Positions 7,079 through 16,049 of a stretch of 64,000 nt of DNA are shown here, in pieces. The position numbers and the translations under genes are program-made. This DNA comes from G020353115 sp964640125 (GTDB taxonomy: Bacteria > Bacteroidota > Bacteroidia > Bacteroidales > VadinHA17). Within the stretch, counting starts at the first letter, position 1. The number at the start of each line of letters is the position of its first letter. The notes below the pieces were generated by a model. It ran no database searches, was not told where the DNA came from, and saw only the letters and a list, made by a program, of their open reading frames with translations. The stretch spans positions 1 through 64,000 of the forward strand of contig CAZXGG010000001.1 in NCBI GenBank assembly GCA_964640125.1, read 5' to 3'.

Positions 7079-9475
7079 TCACTCCCTGTAGGTTATTTTA
7101 AAACTCACTTTACCGTTATAGGGATCATGGTCAACATGAAATTGATTTCCTTCTTTAACCAGCGTTATCTCTTTCAAAACATTTTCAGATGGCAGACACA
7201 GTTTTCCGGTAACTGCTGTAGCGGAAAAAGCATAGACTTTCAATTCCATTTCTGACCAATCCATGAACCGGGTTGACTGTGCCAGTTTGATATGGGGAAT
7301 AACCGATCCGTCACGCACCATTACCACTATGGGTATTTCACCGGCTTCGATGTGGTGCCATCCTGTAGTATAAATTTCTCCGGTCTGGTAATCGATCCAA
7401 TCTCCCGGTGGCAGATATACGTCGCGTGAATTACCCTCTTCCAGCAGTGGAGCCACCAGCATGTCGCTGCCAAAAAGGTACTGGTTATCAACCAACCAGC
7501 TTCCCGGATCATCCGGGAATTCAACGAAAAGTGCCCGTAGCATGGGCCATCCGTTTTCTGTACATTCTTTGGCCTGTGCATAAATATAGGGCATCAATTG
7601 ATACCGCATCTCATCAGCTTTACGGAATGCATCCATAAAATCTTCCCCGTATTCCCAGGGTTCTTTTGGGGGAGCTCCATGACTCCGGACATGGGAAGTC
7701 AGCATACCGAACGGAGTCCAGCGGCGGTATATATCCTCGGGGGTTCTAAGTACAAAACCTCCTATATCGTGACTCCAGAAGGAAAATCCGGACACTCCGA
7801 GAGATAATCCACCGCGCAGGGTTGCTGCCATCGCTGTATTCGTATTGGCAGGATCGCCTCCCCAATGCAACGGGTAGCGCTGACTACCTGCCCAAGTGCT
7901 GCGTGCCCAGATGATGCGCTCACCGTTTACCTCTTTGGTGATATCGGAAACAGCCTTATTGTAGCGCAACGGATAGAGGTTGTGCTCGTAGAATCCGGTT
8001 CGTCCTGAAGCATATACACCGTTAGCAGGAGCAGCTTCGCCAAAATCAACCTTGATCACACTTACTCCCTGATCCAGTAACCCTTTGATTTTGCCCTGGT
8101 ACCAGCTGACTGCTTCAGGATTTGAAAAATCCAGAACGGCATCTTCGTATGGAAGGTTCCCTTTCGCATTTTTTACATACAGCTCCTTTTCAATAATTTC
8201 CGGGAATAACGAATTTTCGGGAACGAAATAGGGTAGTTGCCATAAACAGGTCTGTAAACCCTTCTCCTTCAATTGCCGGATCATGCTTCCCGGATCTTCA
8301 AAACGGGAGGGAGAAAACTGATAATCGCATCGCCAGTCGGTTTCGAACCAGCCGGTATCGAAATGAAGCACATCGGCAGGTATCCGGTGTACCCGTAACT
8401 TATCCGCTACAGCAAGACCCTCTTCCTGCGAAAAATAAGTAATGCGGCTCATCCAGAAACCAAACGACCAGAGTGGAGGCATTTCGGGTTTCCCGGTCAA
8501 TTTGGTGTACTCATCCAGAATATCTTTCGGTTCACCGATAAAAATGAACAGATCGAGCGCTTCATCACCGATCATCATGGCATTGGCTCCACTGAAATAT
8601 TTCCCGAAATCGCAGGTAATGGGAGTGGAAGTATGCATAAAAACACCATAGCCCCGGCTGCTTATATAAAACGGAACCGGTTTGTACATCGTTTCGTTCT
8701 GCACACCGTTTGCATCATCGACCCACAATACCACTTTTTGTCCCCGCTTGTCGAATGACTGGAACGATTCACCGCATCCGAAAATTTTTTCGTTTGCGGA
8801 TAATGTAAATACTGCCGAGTAACTCCGGGAGTAATCACTTGCACGCCGTACAAAGGAGAAGGGCAGTACCGGTGTAAATGTCGTTGAAGCATCGGTATAA
8901 TGCATGGTCGATGCTAACAATTTGTTTTCGGCATTATAAAAACGTACATGCCAGGGATCTGTCTCAATGACGACCTTCCCGTATTTCGACGTGTACTGGT
9001 GCCCTTTATCGGTTTTGGAATACTTCCAGGAATTGTCAACCGGGGCCTTACCATTTATCAGCATGAGGGATTCCTCCCGGGTTGAGGGTTCAAAACCGGA
9101 TTTGGCCCTGATGCGTATGGTACGGGGGGATGAGAATTCAATACTGAACGGTAGCTCCGGGGCAGCTTCATACTCATTTTGGGGGAATTCGTTCGCCGGT
9201 ACCGGCCGCAAACCACCCATCATGTTATTGAACGCCATACGGGTAAAGTATTCATACCGTTCATAGGATAATTTCCCTTTCCCGGTTTCAGGATTAAAAC
9301 TGACAAGCTTGCTGGCAAGGTAATAGGTGTTTTTGAAATCCTGGAAATCAGGACTGATATCGATGGGTTCGTTGAGCAGCTGAAATCCCTGTAACTGGGC
9401 ACGTGCAGTGCCTGCTGTAAGCAGGGAGAAAAACAAACAGACTGCGGCTTTGAGAAACAGGTTTGTTTTATTCAT
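7079..9475 (-). CDS. Secreted glycoside hydrolase family 31 (alpha-xylosidase/alpha-glucosidase-like)
   Basis: A retaining alpha-glycosidase, exported by an N-terminal signal peptide ending near TARAQ (residue 27). The N-terminal beta-sandwich is followed by the GH31 barrel. The nucleophile is Asp477 in KVDFGE and the acid/base Asp541 in HWGGD; their spacing of 64 is close to the 66 of E. coli YicI. The DFGE form of the nucleophile motif is closer to alpha-xylosidases than to the WxDMNE form of alpha-glucosidases. SFWSHDIGGF follows the barrel core. C-terminal beta domains complete a normal 798-aa length. It is a lone gene with no SusC/SusD neighbours, so the substrate cannot be inferred from context. 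A promoter-like repeat lies about 40 bases upstream. Confidence 0.92.
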   Translation of the reverse strand: MNKTNLFLKAAVCLFFSLLTAGTARAQLQGFQLLNEPIDISPDFQDFKNTYYLASKLVSFNPETGKGKLSYERYEYFTRMAFNNMMGGLRPVPANEFPQNEYEAAPELPFSIEFSSPRTIRIRAKSGFEPSTREESLMLINGKAPVDNSWKYSKTDKGHQYTSKYGKVVIETDPWHVRFYNAENKLLASTMHYTDASTTFTPVLPFSFVRRASDYSRSYSAVFTLSANEKIFGCGESFQSFDKRGQKVVLWVDDANGVQNETMYKPVPFYISSRGYGVFMHTSTPITCDFGKYFSGANAMMIGDEALDLFIFIGEPKDILDEYTKLTGKPEMPPLWSFGFWMSRITYFSQEEGLAVADKLRVHRIPADVLHFDTGWFETDWRCDYQFSPSRFEDPGSMIRQLKEKGLQTCLWQLPYFVPENSLFPEIIEKELYVKNAKGNLPYEDAVLDFSNPEAVSWYQGKIKGLLDQGVSVIKVDFGEAAPANGVYASGRTGFYEHNLYPLRYNKAVSDITKEVNGERIIWARSTWAGSQRYPLHWGGDPANTNTAMAATLRGGLSLGVSGFSFWSHDIGGFVLRTPEDIYRRWTPFGMLTSHVRSHGAPPKEPWEYGEDFMDAFRKADEMRYQLMPYIYAQAKECTENGWPMLRALFVEFPDDPGSWLVDNQYLFGSDMLVAPLLEEGNSRDVYLPPGDWIDYQTGEIYTTGWHHIEAGEIPIVVMVRDGSVIPHIKLAQSTRFMDWSEMELKVYAFSATAVTGKLCLPSENVLKEITLVKEGNQFHVDHDPYNGKVSFKITYRE

Positions 9476-9512
9476 AATAGATGAACTTTAAATCGTTCGG
9501 TGGTTGGATGTA

Positions 9513-9545
9513 TAAATATACTTCAACCCATAGTCAAATCCAATT
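9513..9545 (-). promoter_or_regulatory. Conserved promoter-like repeat, copy 2 (upstream of GH31)
   Basis: On the minus strand the sequence runs TTGGATTTGA, then GGGTTGAAG and TATATTTA. The last matches TAnnTTT of the Bacteroidota -7 box, and TTGG lies 23 bases before it. The -7-like box is 38-45 bases upstream of the GH31 start at 9475. The same sequence recurs at 21-53 and 43335-43366, always pointing leftward. Confidence 0.5.
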
Positions 9546-9572
9546 GTTTATAATCATAGGGCGACAAATCTG

Positions 9573-9608
9573 CTCACGGGGTGACTTGTAGCTACTCACG
9601 GGGTGACT
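9573..9608. repeat. Two tandem CTCACGGGGTGACT units
   Basis: Identical 14-base units at 9573-9586 and 9595-9608, spaced 22 bases apart. Each is an imperfect palindrome (CTCAC...GTGAC). Related units flank the efflux cassette. They lie between two divergent promoters, so a protein-binding role is possible but not shown. Confidence 0.5.
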
Positions 9609-9775
9609 CGAAGGGGCACACCCAGTGTCATCACGTGAGTTTTTTAGGGACATGCTGCTCCTGGTAAAAAAAAACCGGGAGATAAGGGCAAAAAAACTGG
9701 GTTTTATCGAATGATAATCCATGTTGTTATGTTCGTCATAACGACATCAGGTTGTTCATTATATACATCAGCATA

Positions 9776-9806
9776 TTGAATGATAAACAGGAATATCCTA
9801 CCTTTA
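9776..9806 (+). promoter_or_regulatory. Bacteroidota-type promoter of the M1-like peptidase gene
   Basis: TTG (9776-9778) and TACCTTTA (9799-9806) are separated by 20 bases and fit the -33/-7 consensus with one mismatch in the -7 box. The start codon lies 26 bases after the box. Confidence 0.5.
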
Positions 9807-9831
9807 TAAAAAGAACTGCAGGAATACGACC

Positions 9832-11481
9832 ATGAACAAAACTCGAACTGTATATTCAATGTTATTTCTTTTCCTGGCCGGCGGATTGCTTTCAGCACAA
9901 ACCAGGGAATTTACAAAAGAAGATACACTGCGGGGTTCAATAACACCTGAAAGAGCCTGGTGGAAACTTACCCATTACCACCTGGATGTAACAGTAGATC
10001 CATCAGACAGTAGCCTTATGGGAAGTGTTACTCTACATTACAAGGTCCTGAAAGAGAATAACCGGATGCAGATCGATCTGCAATCCCCTCTGTCGATCCA
10101 AAAAATCCTTCAGAATGATAAAGAGCAAAAGTTCACTCAGGATGGGAATGCCTGGTTTATTGATCTGGCGGAGAAACAACCGGTTGGTGCTATAAAAAAA
10201 ATTACCGTCTTTTATGGTGGCAAACCAAAAGTCAGTAAGAGACCACCATGGGACGGAGGAATCGCCTGGAAACACGATAACCTGGGGAATCCGTTTGTGG
10301 CTTCTGCCTGCCAGGGAGCAGGAGCAAGCCTCTGGTGGCCGTGCAAAGACCATATGTATGAAGAGCCGGATAGTATGCTGATTACTGTAACTACTCCCGG
10401 TAACCTTATGGATGTATCGAATGGCCGTTTTCGCGGTATGACAGAAAATAAAGACGGTACCAAAACATGGAGCTGGTTCGTTGCCAATCCCATCAGCAAC
10501 TATGCCGTGAATATTAATGTGGGTGATTATGTTCATTTTGGGGAGATCTACCAGGGTGAGCTGGGAAACCTCAATTGCGATTACTATGTCCTCCAGGATA
10601 ACCTGAAAAAAGCAAAAGAACATTTTAAACAGGCTCCCATGATGCTGAAGGCCTTTGAACATTGGTTCGGTCCCTATCCATTCTATGAAGACGGATATAA
10701 ACTGGTTGAGGTACCCTATCCCGGAATGGAGCACCAAAGTTCAGTAACGTATGGGAATGGATATAAAAACGGTTATGGCGGAAGGGATGTGAGTCAAACC
10801 GGCTGGGGCAATCAATTCGATTTTATCATCATCCATGAATCGGGCCACGAATGGTTCGCCAATAACATCACCTACAAGGACATTGCGGATATGTGGATCC
10901 ATGAGAGCTTCATCGCCTATTCCGAAGGTCTTTATGTCGATTACTTCTTCGGGAAGGAAGCAGGGGGTGAATACCTTCGCGGCGTACGATCCAATATCCG
11001 GAATGACCGCCCAATTATCGGAAAATATGATGTGAATTTTTCAGGATCGGGGGATATGTACTCCAAAGGAGCTAATATGCTACATACCTTGCGCCAGATT
11101 ATTGATGACGACGAACAGTGGAGGAAGATTCTCAGAGGCTTGAACAAAACCTTCTGGCATCAGACAGTAACAACTGAACAAATCGAAAGGTATATGAACG
11201 AGCACACCGAATATGATCTGAATCACTTCTTTGACCAGTATCTACGTGATGTGCGCATTCCTACCCTGGAATACCGGTTTGTGAATAACCAGCTGGCATA
11301 CCGGTGGGGAAACTCTGTCCGGGGATTTGATATGCCGGTAAAAGTTATCCTCAATGGAAATAAGACTTGGCTGAAACCCAAAACCAGATGGTCTTTTCTT
11401 GAAAATATAAAGCCAGGATCTCTGGAAATCGATAAGGATTTTTATGTAGCCTGTTTCAATATTACCGGCCAACCTCAATAA
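9832..11481 (+). CDS. Secreted M1-family zinc metallopeptidase
   Basis: An aminopeptidase-type gluzincin, exported by a signal peptide ending near LLSAQ. Residues about 35-240 form the N-terminal beta saddle domain. The zinc site is H335-E336-x-x-H339 (HESGHEW) with the third ligand E358 in WIHESF. The exopeptidase GxMEN motif appears as GMEH (298-301), a variation seen in shorter secreted M1 proteins. At 549 aa it is shorter than PepN-type enzymes and ends soon after the helical segment and a small C-terminal beta region. A lone gene with its own promoter-like sequence, divergent from the GH31 gene. Substrate unknown. Confidence 0.9.
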   Translation: MNKTRTVYSMLFLFLAGGLLSAQTREFTKEDTLRGSITPERAWWKLTHYHLDVTVDPSDSSLMGSVTLHYKVLKENNRMQIDLQSPLSIQKILQNDKEQKFTQDGNAWFIDLAEKQPVGAIKKITVFYGGKPKVSKRPPWDGGIAWKHDNLGNPFVASACQGAGASLWWPCKDHMYEEPDSMLITVTTPGNLMDVSNGRFRGMTENKDGTKTWSWFVANPISNYAVNINVGDYVHFGEIYQGELGNLNCDYYVLQDNLKKAKEHFKQAPMMLKAFEHWFGPYPFYEDGYKLVEVPYPGMEHQSSVTYGNGYKNGYGGRDVSQTGWGNQFDFIIIHESGHEWFANNITYKDIADMWIHESFIAYSEGLYVDYFFGKEAGGEYLRGVRSNIRNDRPIIGKYDVNFSGSGDMYSKGANMLHTLRQIIDDDEQWRKILRGLNKTFWHQTVTTEQIERYMNEHTEYDLNHFFDQYLRDVRIPTLEYRFVNNQLAYRWGNSVRGFDMPVKVILNGNKTWLKPKTRWSFLENIKPGSLEIDKDFYVACFNITGQPQ

Positions 11482-11528
11482 TCCGTTCTGCACTTATCAT
11501 TATTATTCAGCATTTCCAATTCTTCGAA

Positions 11529-11697
11529 AAAACTGGTGACAGCTTCCTATTTAAATTTTTCAAAAGATATTCCTATTAAATTGATTATACGTTGTTTACA
11601 TAAGATTTTATTCCATTCGAAATTACCTCTAAAATCACTAAAATACAGTAAAACAATATGTTAGATCTTAATAAAATAGGAAGCTGTCACCAGTTTT
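11529..11697. repeat. MITE-like element with perfect 24-bp terminal inverted repeats
   Basis: The left arm (11529-11552, AAAACTGGTGACAGCTTCC then TATTT) and the right arm (11674-11697) are exact reverse complements over 24 bases. They bound 121 bases of AT-rich sequence without a coding frame. The arms differ from those of the elements at 182, 6706 and 22939, so this is a separate family. No clear target-site duplication is evident. Confidence 0.75.
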
Positions 11698-11761
11698 GGA
11701 GATATCACTCTGTTTTCCAAATCGCCCTTGACATCTTTCAGGGAAAGACTTAACTTGTCCC

Positions 11762-11769
11762 TAAATTTG
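11762..11769 (+). promoter_or_regulatory. -7 box of Bacteroidota promoter
   Basis: TAAATTTG matches TAnnTTTG exactly and lies 24 bases before the ATG at 11793. No clear TTTG is present at the expected -33 distance. Confidence 0.4.
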
Positions 11770-11792
11770 ACGATAACCTAAACCTCGCACCC

Positions 11793-13007
11793 ATGCAAAA
11801 CCGTCGAAAATTTTTACGTAACAGTTTACTGACTGTAACCGGTGCCGGCCTGATTTCCAAATCTTTCCCACAATCACTGGCACACCAGGAATCCATCGAA
11901 AATGATAATAAGTTTTTATACCGCACTCTTGGAAAAACCGGGATCAAGCTCCCCATTGTCAGTATGGGAACCGGTAATACCAACAATCCCAATCTTGTCA
12001 GAGCAGCGCTGGATAGAGGAGTTCAACTTTTAGGTACATCAGAGGGCTATCAGGAGGGCAACAACGAAACAATGGTTGGAAGTGTTCTTAAGGAGCGACC
12101 CAGAAACTCCTTTATGATCATGACCAGCAGTGGTGATATAAACTGGCTGGATACGCAGACAGGCATGTTTTCTGAAAGCTGGACCCATGATGCCTATATG
12201 CAAGCGTTGGATGGGAGTTTAAAAAGACTCGAGGTAGATTATCTCGATATTTTTATCCTTCCCTTTGCTGCGACAAGGGAATCTTTATTTCAGAAATCCG
12301 CTATCAAGGTGATGGAAACTGTAAAGAAAAATGGAAAAGCAAAATACATTGGCATAGCAACTCACCGGCTTGAACACGAAGCGGTTCGTGCTGCTGCCGA
12401 TGTTGGTATATATGATATTATCATGACCGCTTACAATTTCCGCAGGCAAAACAGGGAAGAGCTGGAAGATGCAATCCAGTATGCAGCGGAGGCAGGTATT
12501 GGGATTATTGCCATGAAAACCATGGCCGGTGCTTACTGGGATAGAGAAAAAACAAAACCGATCAATGGTGTAGCCGCTTTAAAATGGGTGCTACAGAACG
12601 AAAATATTCACACCACGGTCCCGGATTGTGCCAATTACGATCAGCTGGATATTGATCTCGCAATTATGGCGAACCCGGAACTGACCGAAAAAGAAAAACA
12701 GGACCTGGAACCACCATCAGAGGAACTATCCTCCGGTCTCTATTGCCAGCAATGCAGTAAATGCATTCCCCAGTGCCCCGAAAACATTGATATTCCTACC
12801 ATCATGAGGAGCTACATGTACGCATATGGTTACAGGAACCTGGAGCATGCCCGGAAAACACTCTGCTCAACCGGTATTCAATCCTTTCCATGTACCGATT
12901 GTAGCAGTTGCACTGTCCGTTGTCAGATGGGTTTTGATGTCAGAACAAAGATCCTCGATATAGCCAGGCTGCAGGACGTTCCGGAAGATTTTATCCGGCA
13001 GGGGTAG
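11793..13007 (+). CDS. Tat-exported aldo/keto-reductase-like protein with C-terminal 4Fe-4S domain
   Basis: The N-terminus has a twin-arginine signal (NRRKFLRN, then a hydrophobic stretch to about residue 30). Residues about 45-300 form an AKR-type TIM barrel. The C-terminus carries CQQCSKCIPQCP and CTDCSSCTVRC, the pattern of a ferredoxin domain holding up to two 4Fe-4S clusters. The AKR catalytic tetrad is largely lost: the usual DTA..Y reads GTSEGY, the Lys strand reads MIMTSS, and the His strand reads FILPFA. Only the Tyr remains. NADPH-dependent carbonyl reduction is therefore doubtful; electron transfer or another oxidoreductase role is as likely. A lone gene, convergent with the DUF1080 gene. 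Confidence 0.85.
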   Translation: MQNRRKFLRNSLLTVTGAGLISKSFPQSLAHQESIENDNKFLYRTLGKTGIKLPIVSMGTGNTNNPNLVRAALDRGVQLLGTSEGYQEGNNETMVGSVLKERPRNSFMIMTSSGDINWLDTQTGMFSESWTHDAYMQALDGSLKRLEVDYLDIFILPFAATRESLFQKSAIKVMETVKKNGKAKYIGIATHRLEHEAVRAAADVGIYDIIMTAYNFRRQNREELEDAIQYAAEAGIGIIAMKTMAGAYWDREKTKPINGVAALKWVLQNENIHTTVPDCANYDQLDIDLAIMANPELTEKEKQDLEPPSEELSSGLYCQQCSKCIPQCPENIDIPTIMRSYMYAYGYRNLEHARKTLCSTGIQSFPCTDCSSCTVRCQMGFDVRTKILDIARLQDVPEDFIRQG

Positions 13008-13111
13008 CATCTTTTTGTTGCTTTAATCATCGTCCGGATGTTTCTGTCCATATATTGTTTTCCCTTTGACTAAATCAGAACCTGCCTTCTATATACTCCA
13101 TCCGTGATGAT

Positions 13112-14557
13112 CTACAAATCCTTATCAGGGATCCAGATGTCGTTTCCGGTTAGACCGCACTTCTCAATCATGTCAATGGCATATTGCATTCTACCCAGAT
13201 CATCTTTCCCGGCATTGTTTGTTCCGAACGTGAATTTTACCCCGGCTTCCTTAGCCCTCTTAATAAACGCAGGGCTGGGTATCATAAACCGGTTGTTGAT
13301 TTCCAGTGCAACCCGGTTTTCCACCAGTGCCGTTATGACCCGATCCATTCTCTCTTCTGTCCAGAGTTGATCATACTGCTCATTGATCTCTTCAGGCAGG
13401 TACGTAGGATTGACAAAAATATCGATCGGCTCATTCTCCAGGATACCCACGGTCCGGTCCACCAGTTGATCCATAAAATCCCGGGGATCGCCCACTTCTG
13501 TCTCCCCAGCAATCCATAACCGCATGCGTTTACCGTTGTCATTAGTCCAGGTCATGGCATCAGTAAACACATAATCAAACTGTGAAACCACCTCCTCGGA
13601 AAACATATCCAGCCATTCACGTCCTTCTGCCTGCATCGCCAGCCAGGTGTGGGATGGTTTTTCATAGTTATCCAGAAACTGCTGCACTGCTGAATCCGTT
13701 TCAAATCCCATTCCCAATCCGCAATTCACGGCAATTCCGTATGTAAATCCGCACTTTCTTGCATGCATCAGGGCCTCCTCCAGTGTTAATCCCGCCTTCA
13801 AATGTGTGTGCAGGTCGATCAAAGGAAAATTGCCGGCTGCCAGATCAACCAGTTTCTTCTCAAACTCCAGGTCTTCAAGTGCCTCTCCCGGGGTGGGAAT
13901 ATCATCGGGTAACGGTTTTACCTTAACGTTTTTATAATAAACCACACTTCCGGGATCATGACATTGGAAAGCGAATGTTCCGGAAGAGAGGACGCGGCCT
14001 TTCATGCCCTCGGGTCTGTATACTTCATCCGGTTCCGTATACTCAGCAATCAGCTCACCATTGATAAACGTCTTGATGGTCTTACCACAAACAATGATGT
14101 GGTATTTGAACCATTCGTCATCCGGTACCGGTGATTTCCAGGTATTGCGAATGGCATAAATGCTCCCGGTCATTTTGTGCTCCACATAACTTCCCGGTTC
14201 TGCAGGATTGTTTGAATTGATCACCTGGCATTCATAGCCTTTTTCAGGCCAGCCTTCTTCCTGGAATTCGGTGTGAAAATAGATCCCGGAGTTGGAGCCG
14301 GGTGTGGTTTTTACCTCAACCATTAACTCAAAATTCTTAAAATCATGGTTCATAACGTCTCCGTCATAAAAGAGATGTGAACGGGGACCGGAAGTGACCA
14401 GGGCACCATCCTCGACTTTCCAGGATGCGGTGTTTTCTGATGCCTTCCACCCCTCAAGCGTTTCTCCGTCAAACAAAGTGATCCAATCACTCTCCGACTG
14501 GCAACCCATCATGACCAGCGGAAGTAATAAACAGATGAATAAGTGCAAATTTCTCAT
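13112..14557 (-). CDS. Lipoprotein fusing DUF1080 (3-keto-disaccharide hydrolase) to a PHP/amidohydrolase-like barrel
   Basis: The signal has lipobox MMGC (Cys19). Residues about 25-215 are a DUF1080 jelly-roll domain (LFDGETLEGW near the start, SNSGIYFHTEF in the middle, YYKNVKVKPL at its end). Such domains bind or cleave glycans, including 3-ketoglycosides. Residues about 235-481 contain DLHTH, a metal-binding motif typical of PHP or amidohydrolase barrels, followed by alternating strands and helices (EINNRF, KFTFGTNNAG). The single frame has no break. The pairing suggests a surface or periplasmic enzyme acting on a modified sugar. The exact reaction is unknown. Confidence 0.78.
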   Translation of the reverse strand: MRNLHLFICLLLPLVMMGCQSESDWITLFDGETLEGWKASENTASWKVEDGALVTSGPRSHLFYDGDVMNHDFKNFELMVEVKTTPGSNSGIYFHTEFQEEGWPEKGYECQVINSNNPAEPGSYVEHKMTGSIYAIRNTWKSPVPDDEWFKYHIIVCGKTIKTFINGELIAEYTEPDEVYRPEGMKGRVLSSGTFAFQCHDPGSVVYYKNVKVKPLPDDIPTPGEALEDLEFEKKLVDLAAGNFPLIDLHTHLKAGLTLEEALMHARKCGFTYGIAVNCGLGMGFETDSAVQQFLDNYEKPSHTWLAMQAEGREWLDMFSEEVVSQFDYVFTDAMTWTNDNGKRMRLWIAGETEVGDPRDFMDQLVDRTVGILENEPIDIFVNPTYLPEEINEQYDQLWTEERMDRVITALVENRVALEINNRFMIPSPAFIKRAKEAGVKFTFGTNNAGKDDLGRMQYAIDMIEKCGLTGNDIWIPDKDL

Positions 14558-14709
14558 GGTAAAAATGTATTTCAGGTTAGTAAAGAAAAGAAAGGATTCT
14601 CCTTATAAAAGTAGAAATTATTTTTGGGGGAAACCAATCATTAACCGGAACAATACAGACATTGATGAAAAAGAAAAACAAATAGTGAAATATCCATTGA
14701 CACCGTTTA

Positions 14710-15816
14710 CTAATGTTTCAGGGAATACCCCTGCTCCAGGATCAACGATCCCACTTCATCATTAACCCGTCTGAGAAAATCGGTATCAAAATGATAGGCA
14801 TTTACTCTATGGTAGGAATAAGAGGGAATTTTTTGAATAATTTCTTCCTTTTCTGAAGCTTGTTCAGGAAAAAACCGGTCGAAAATTCTAGTTACTATAT
14901 GTTCAGGATTTTTGATCAGATCGGTATATTGAATTTCAATCAACTGATCTTCCGGTATTAATGTTTTATACTTCTGATAGCGTTCGATCAATGAACGGTA
15001 GGTATTCATCACGATCTTCCATAAATCAGCATTACTCACCTCCTGCAATTGAAGGGTTATAAGAAACGCTTTACAGAACCGGAAGGTAGAAACCAGTGTT
15101 TCATATGGATCCCTGGATAAATAGATAAACTTTGCATCCGGGAACATGGTTAATAAAATGGGGATCCTGGCTGTATTGGGCGGATTTTTCGAAATGTACC
15201 TGGATCCTCTGGTGTTAATCATTGTCCGCTTGATAAAGCGGAGATAATTTTTGGCAAACTGGCTCTTCTCCTCATCCGTGATGTGTTCAACGAATAAAAA
15301 CCGCTCTGCAATTTCATGATAATCCTTCGGGAAGTAAAACCAGTAATAGTAGCTGAAAAAAAATGCATTCCCGAAAGCGATTTCCTCCTCCTGCGGATTA
15401 CTGCTATCCATTTTCACCCCATCAACCGGTCTCATTTTCGGTAAAAAAAATTGCATGATCCATTTGATAATGCCCTTGAATGCAAACAGGTTATTGGGAA
15501 ATACCGTATGAAAAGTAGTCGGGTAAGCAGCATCACTCATGCAGGATAGCAGGTTGTGAATAAAGGTGGTACCACTTCGCCAGTGACCAATGATAAAGAT
15601 GGGTGGTTTTTCAATAGTAACCTTTTTTTCCAGTTGCCTGTAACGGATTTCATCAAATGTGGAAATGAACGTCATGATTCCACTTATTGCCTTCGATCGG
15701 ATAAAAATATCCCGAAACTTCCGGTCAATGGTAAACACACGCTCAATCTTCTTTAAGACAGAATAGTTGCATCCCAACAGGGTGTTTACAGGAAATAGGA
15801 AATCTGATCCGGCCAT
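14710..15816 (-). CDS. PAPS-dependent sulfotransferase family protein
   Basis: Transfers sulfate from PAPS to a hydroxyl or amine. The 5'-phosphosulfate loop is IIGHWRSGTTFIHNLL near residue 75, and the 3'-phosphate motif is IYLSRDPYETLVSTFRF near 225. The overall 368-aa length and the Arg/Ser/Gly/Thr loop fit the Sulfotransfer_3 group found in marine Bacteroidota. No signal peptide is seen, so it is probably cytosolic. No PAPS-synthesis genes are nearby, so the acceptor is unknown. The next gene upstream starts over 230 bases away. Confidence 0.85.
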   Translation of the reverse strand: MAGSDFLFPVNTLLGCNYSVLKKIERVFTIDRKFRDIFIRSKAISGIMTFISTFDEIRYRQLEKKVTIEKPPIFIIGHWRSGTTFIHNLLSCMSDAAYPTTFHTVFPNNLFAFKGIIKWIMQFFLPKMRPVDGVKMDSSNPQEEEIAFGNAFFFSYYYWFYFPKDYHEIAERFLFVEHITDEEKSQFAKNYLRFIKRTMINTRGSRYISKNPPNTARIPILLTMFPDAKFIYLSRDPYETLVSTFRFCKAFLITLQLQEVSNADLWKIVMNTYRSLIERYQKYKTLIPEDQLIEIQYTDLIKNPEHIVTRIFDRFFPEQASEKEEIIQKIPSYSYHRVNAYHFDTDFLRRVNDEVGSLILEQGYSLKH

Positions 15817-16049
15817 AACGCTTCTTTATCGAAAATCCTGTAACGGGTTGATTAATACTATAATTAATACTTTATCAGAATCTTGATTTCATATAAAATA
15901 CAAAAAATGCACGGGGAATGCAAGAGAAAAAAAGTTTTTGTTTAACCGCTAAAATATTGAAATTCAATTAATTCTAATGTTAGAATACCAATGAGGAGTA
16001 ACCTTTCGTAGAAAAACTGGATAGGATATATCTGTAATGATGGTTTACC

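Larger units (their letters stand above)
9476..9831. other. Divergent intergenic region between GH31 and M1-like peptidase genes
   Basis: These 356 bases hold the promoter-like repeat for the minus-strand glycosidase (9513-9545), two tandem CTCACGGGGTGACT units (9573-9608), a further CAGTGTCATCACGTGAG palindrome-like stretch (about 9623-9640) and a promoter for the plus-strand peptidase (9776-9806). No coding sequence is supportable. Confidence 0.6.
11482..11792. other. Intergenic region holding a 169-bp inverted-repeat element
   Basis: No gene is supportable here. The stretch contains the perfect 24-bp terminal inverted repeat element (11529-11697) and, after it, a -7 box for the next gene. 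The interior of the element is strongly AT-rich and without an ORF. Confidence 0.7.
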
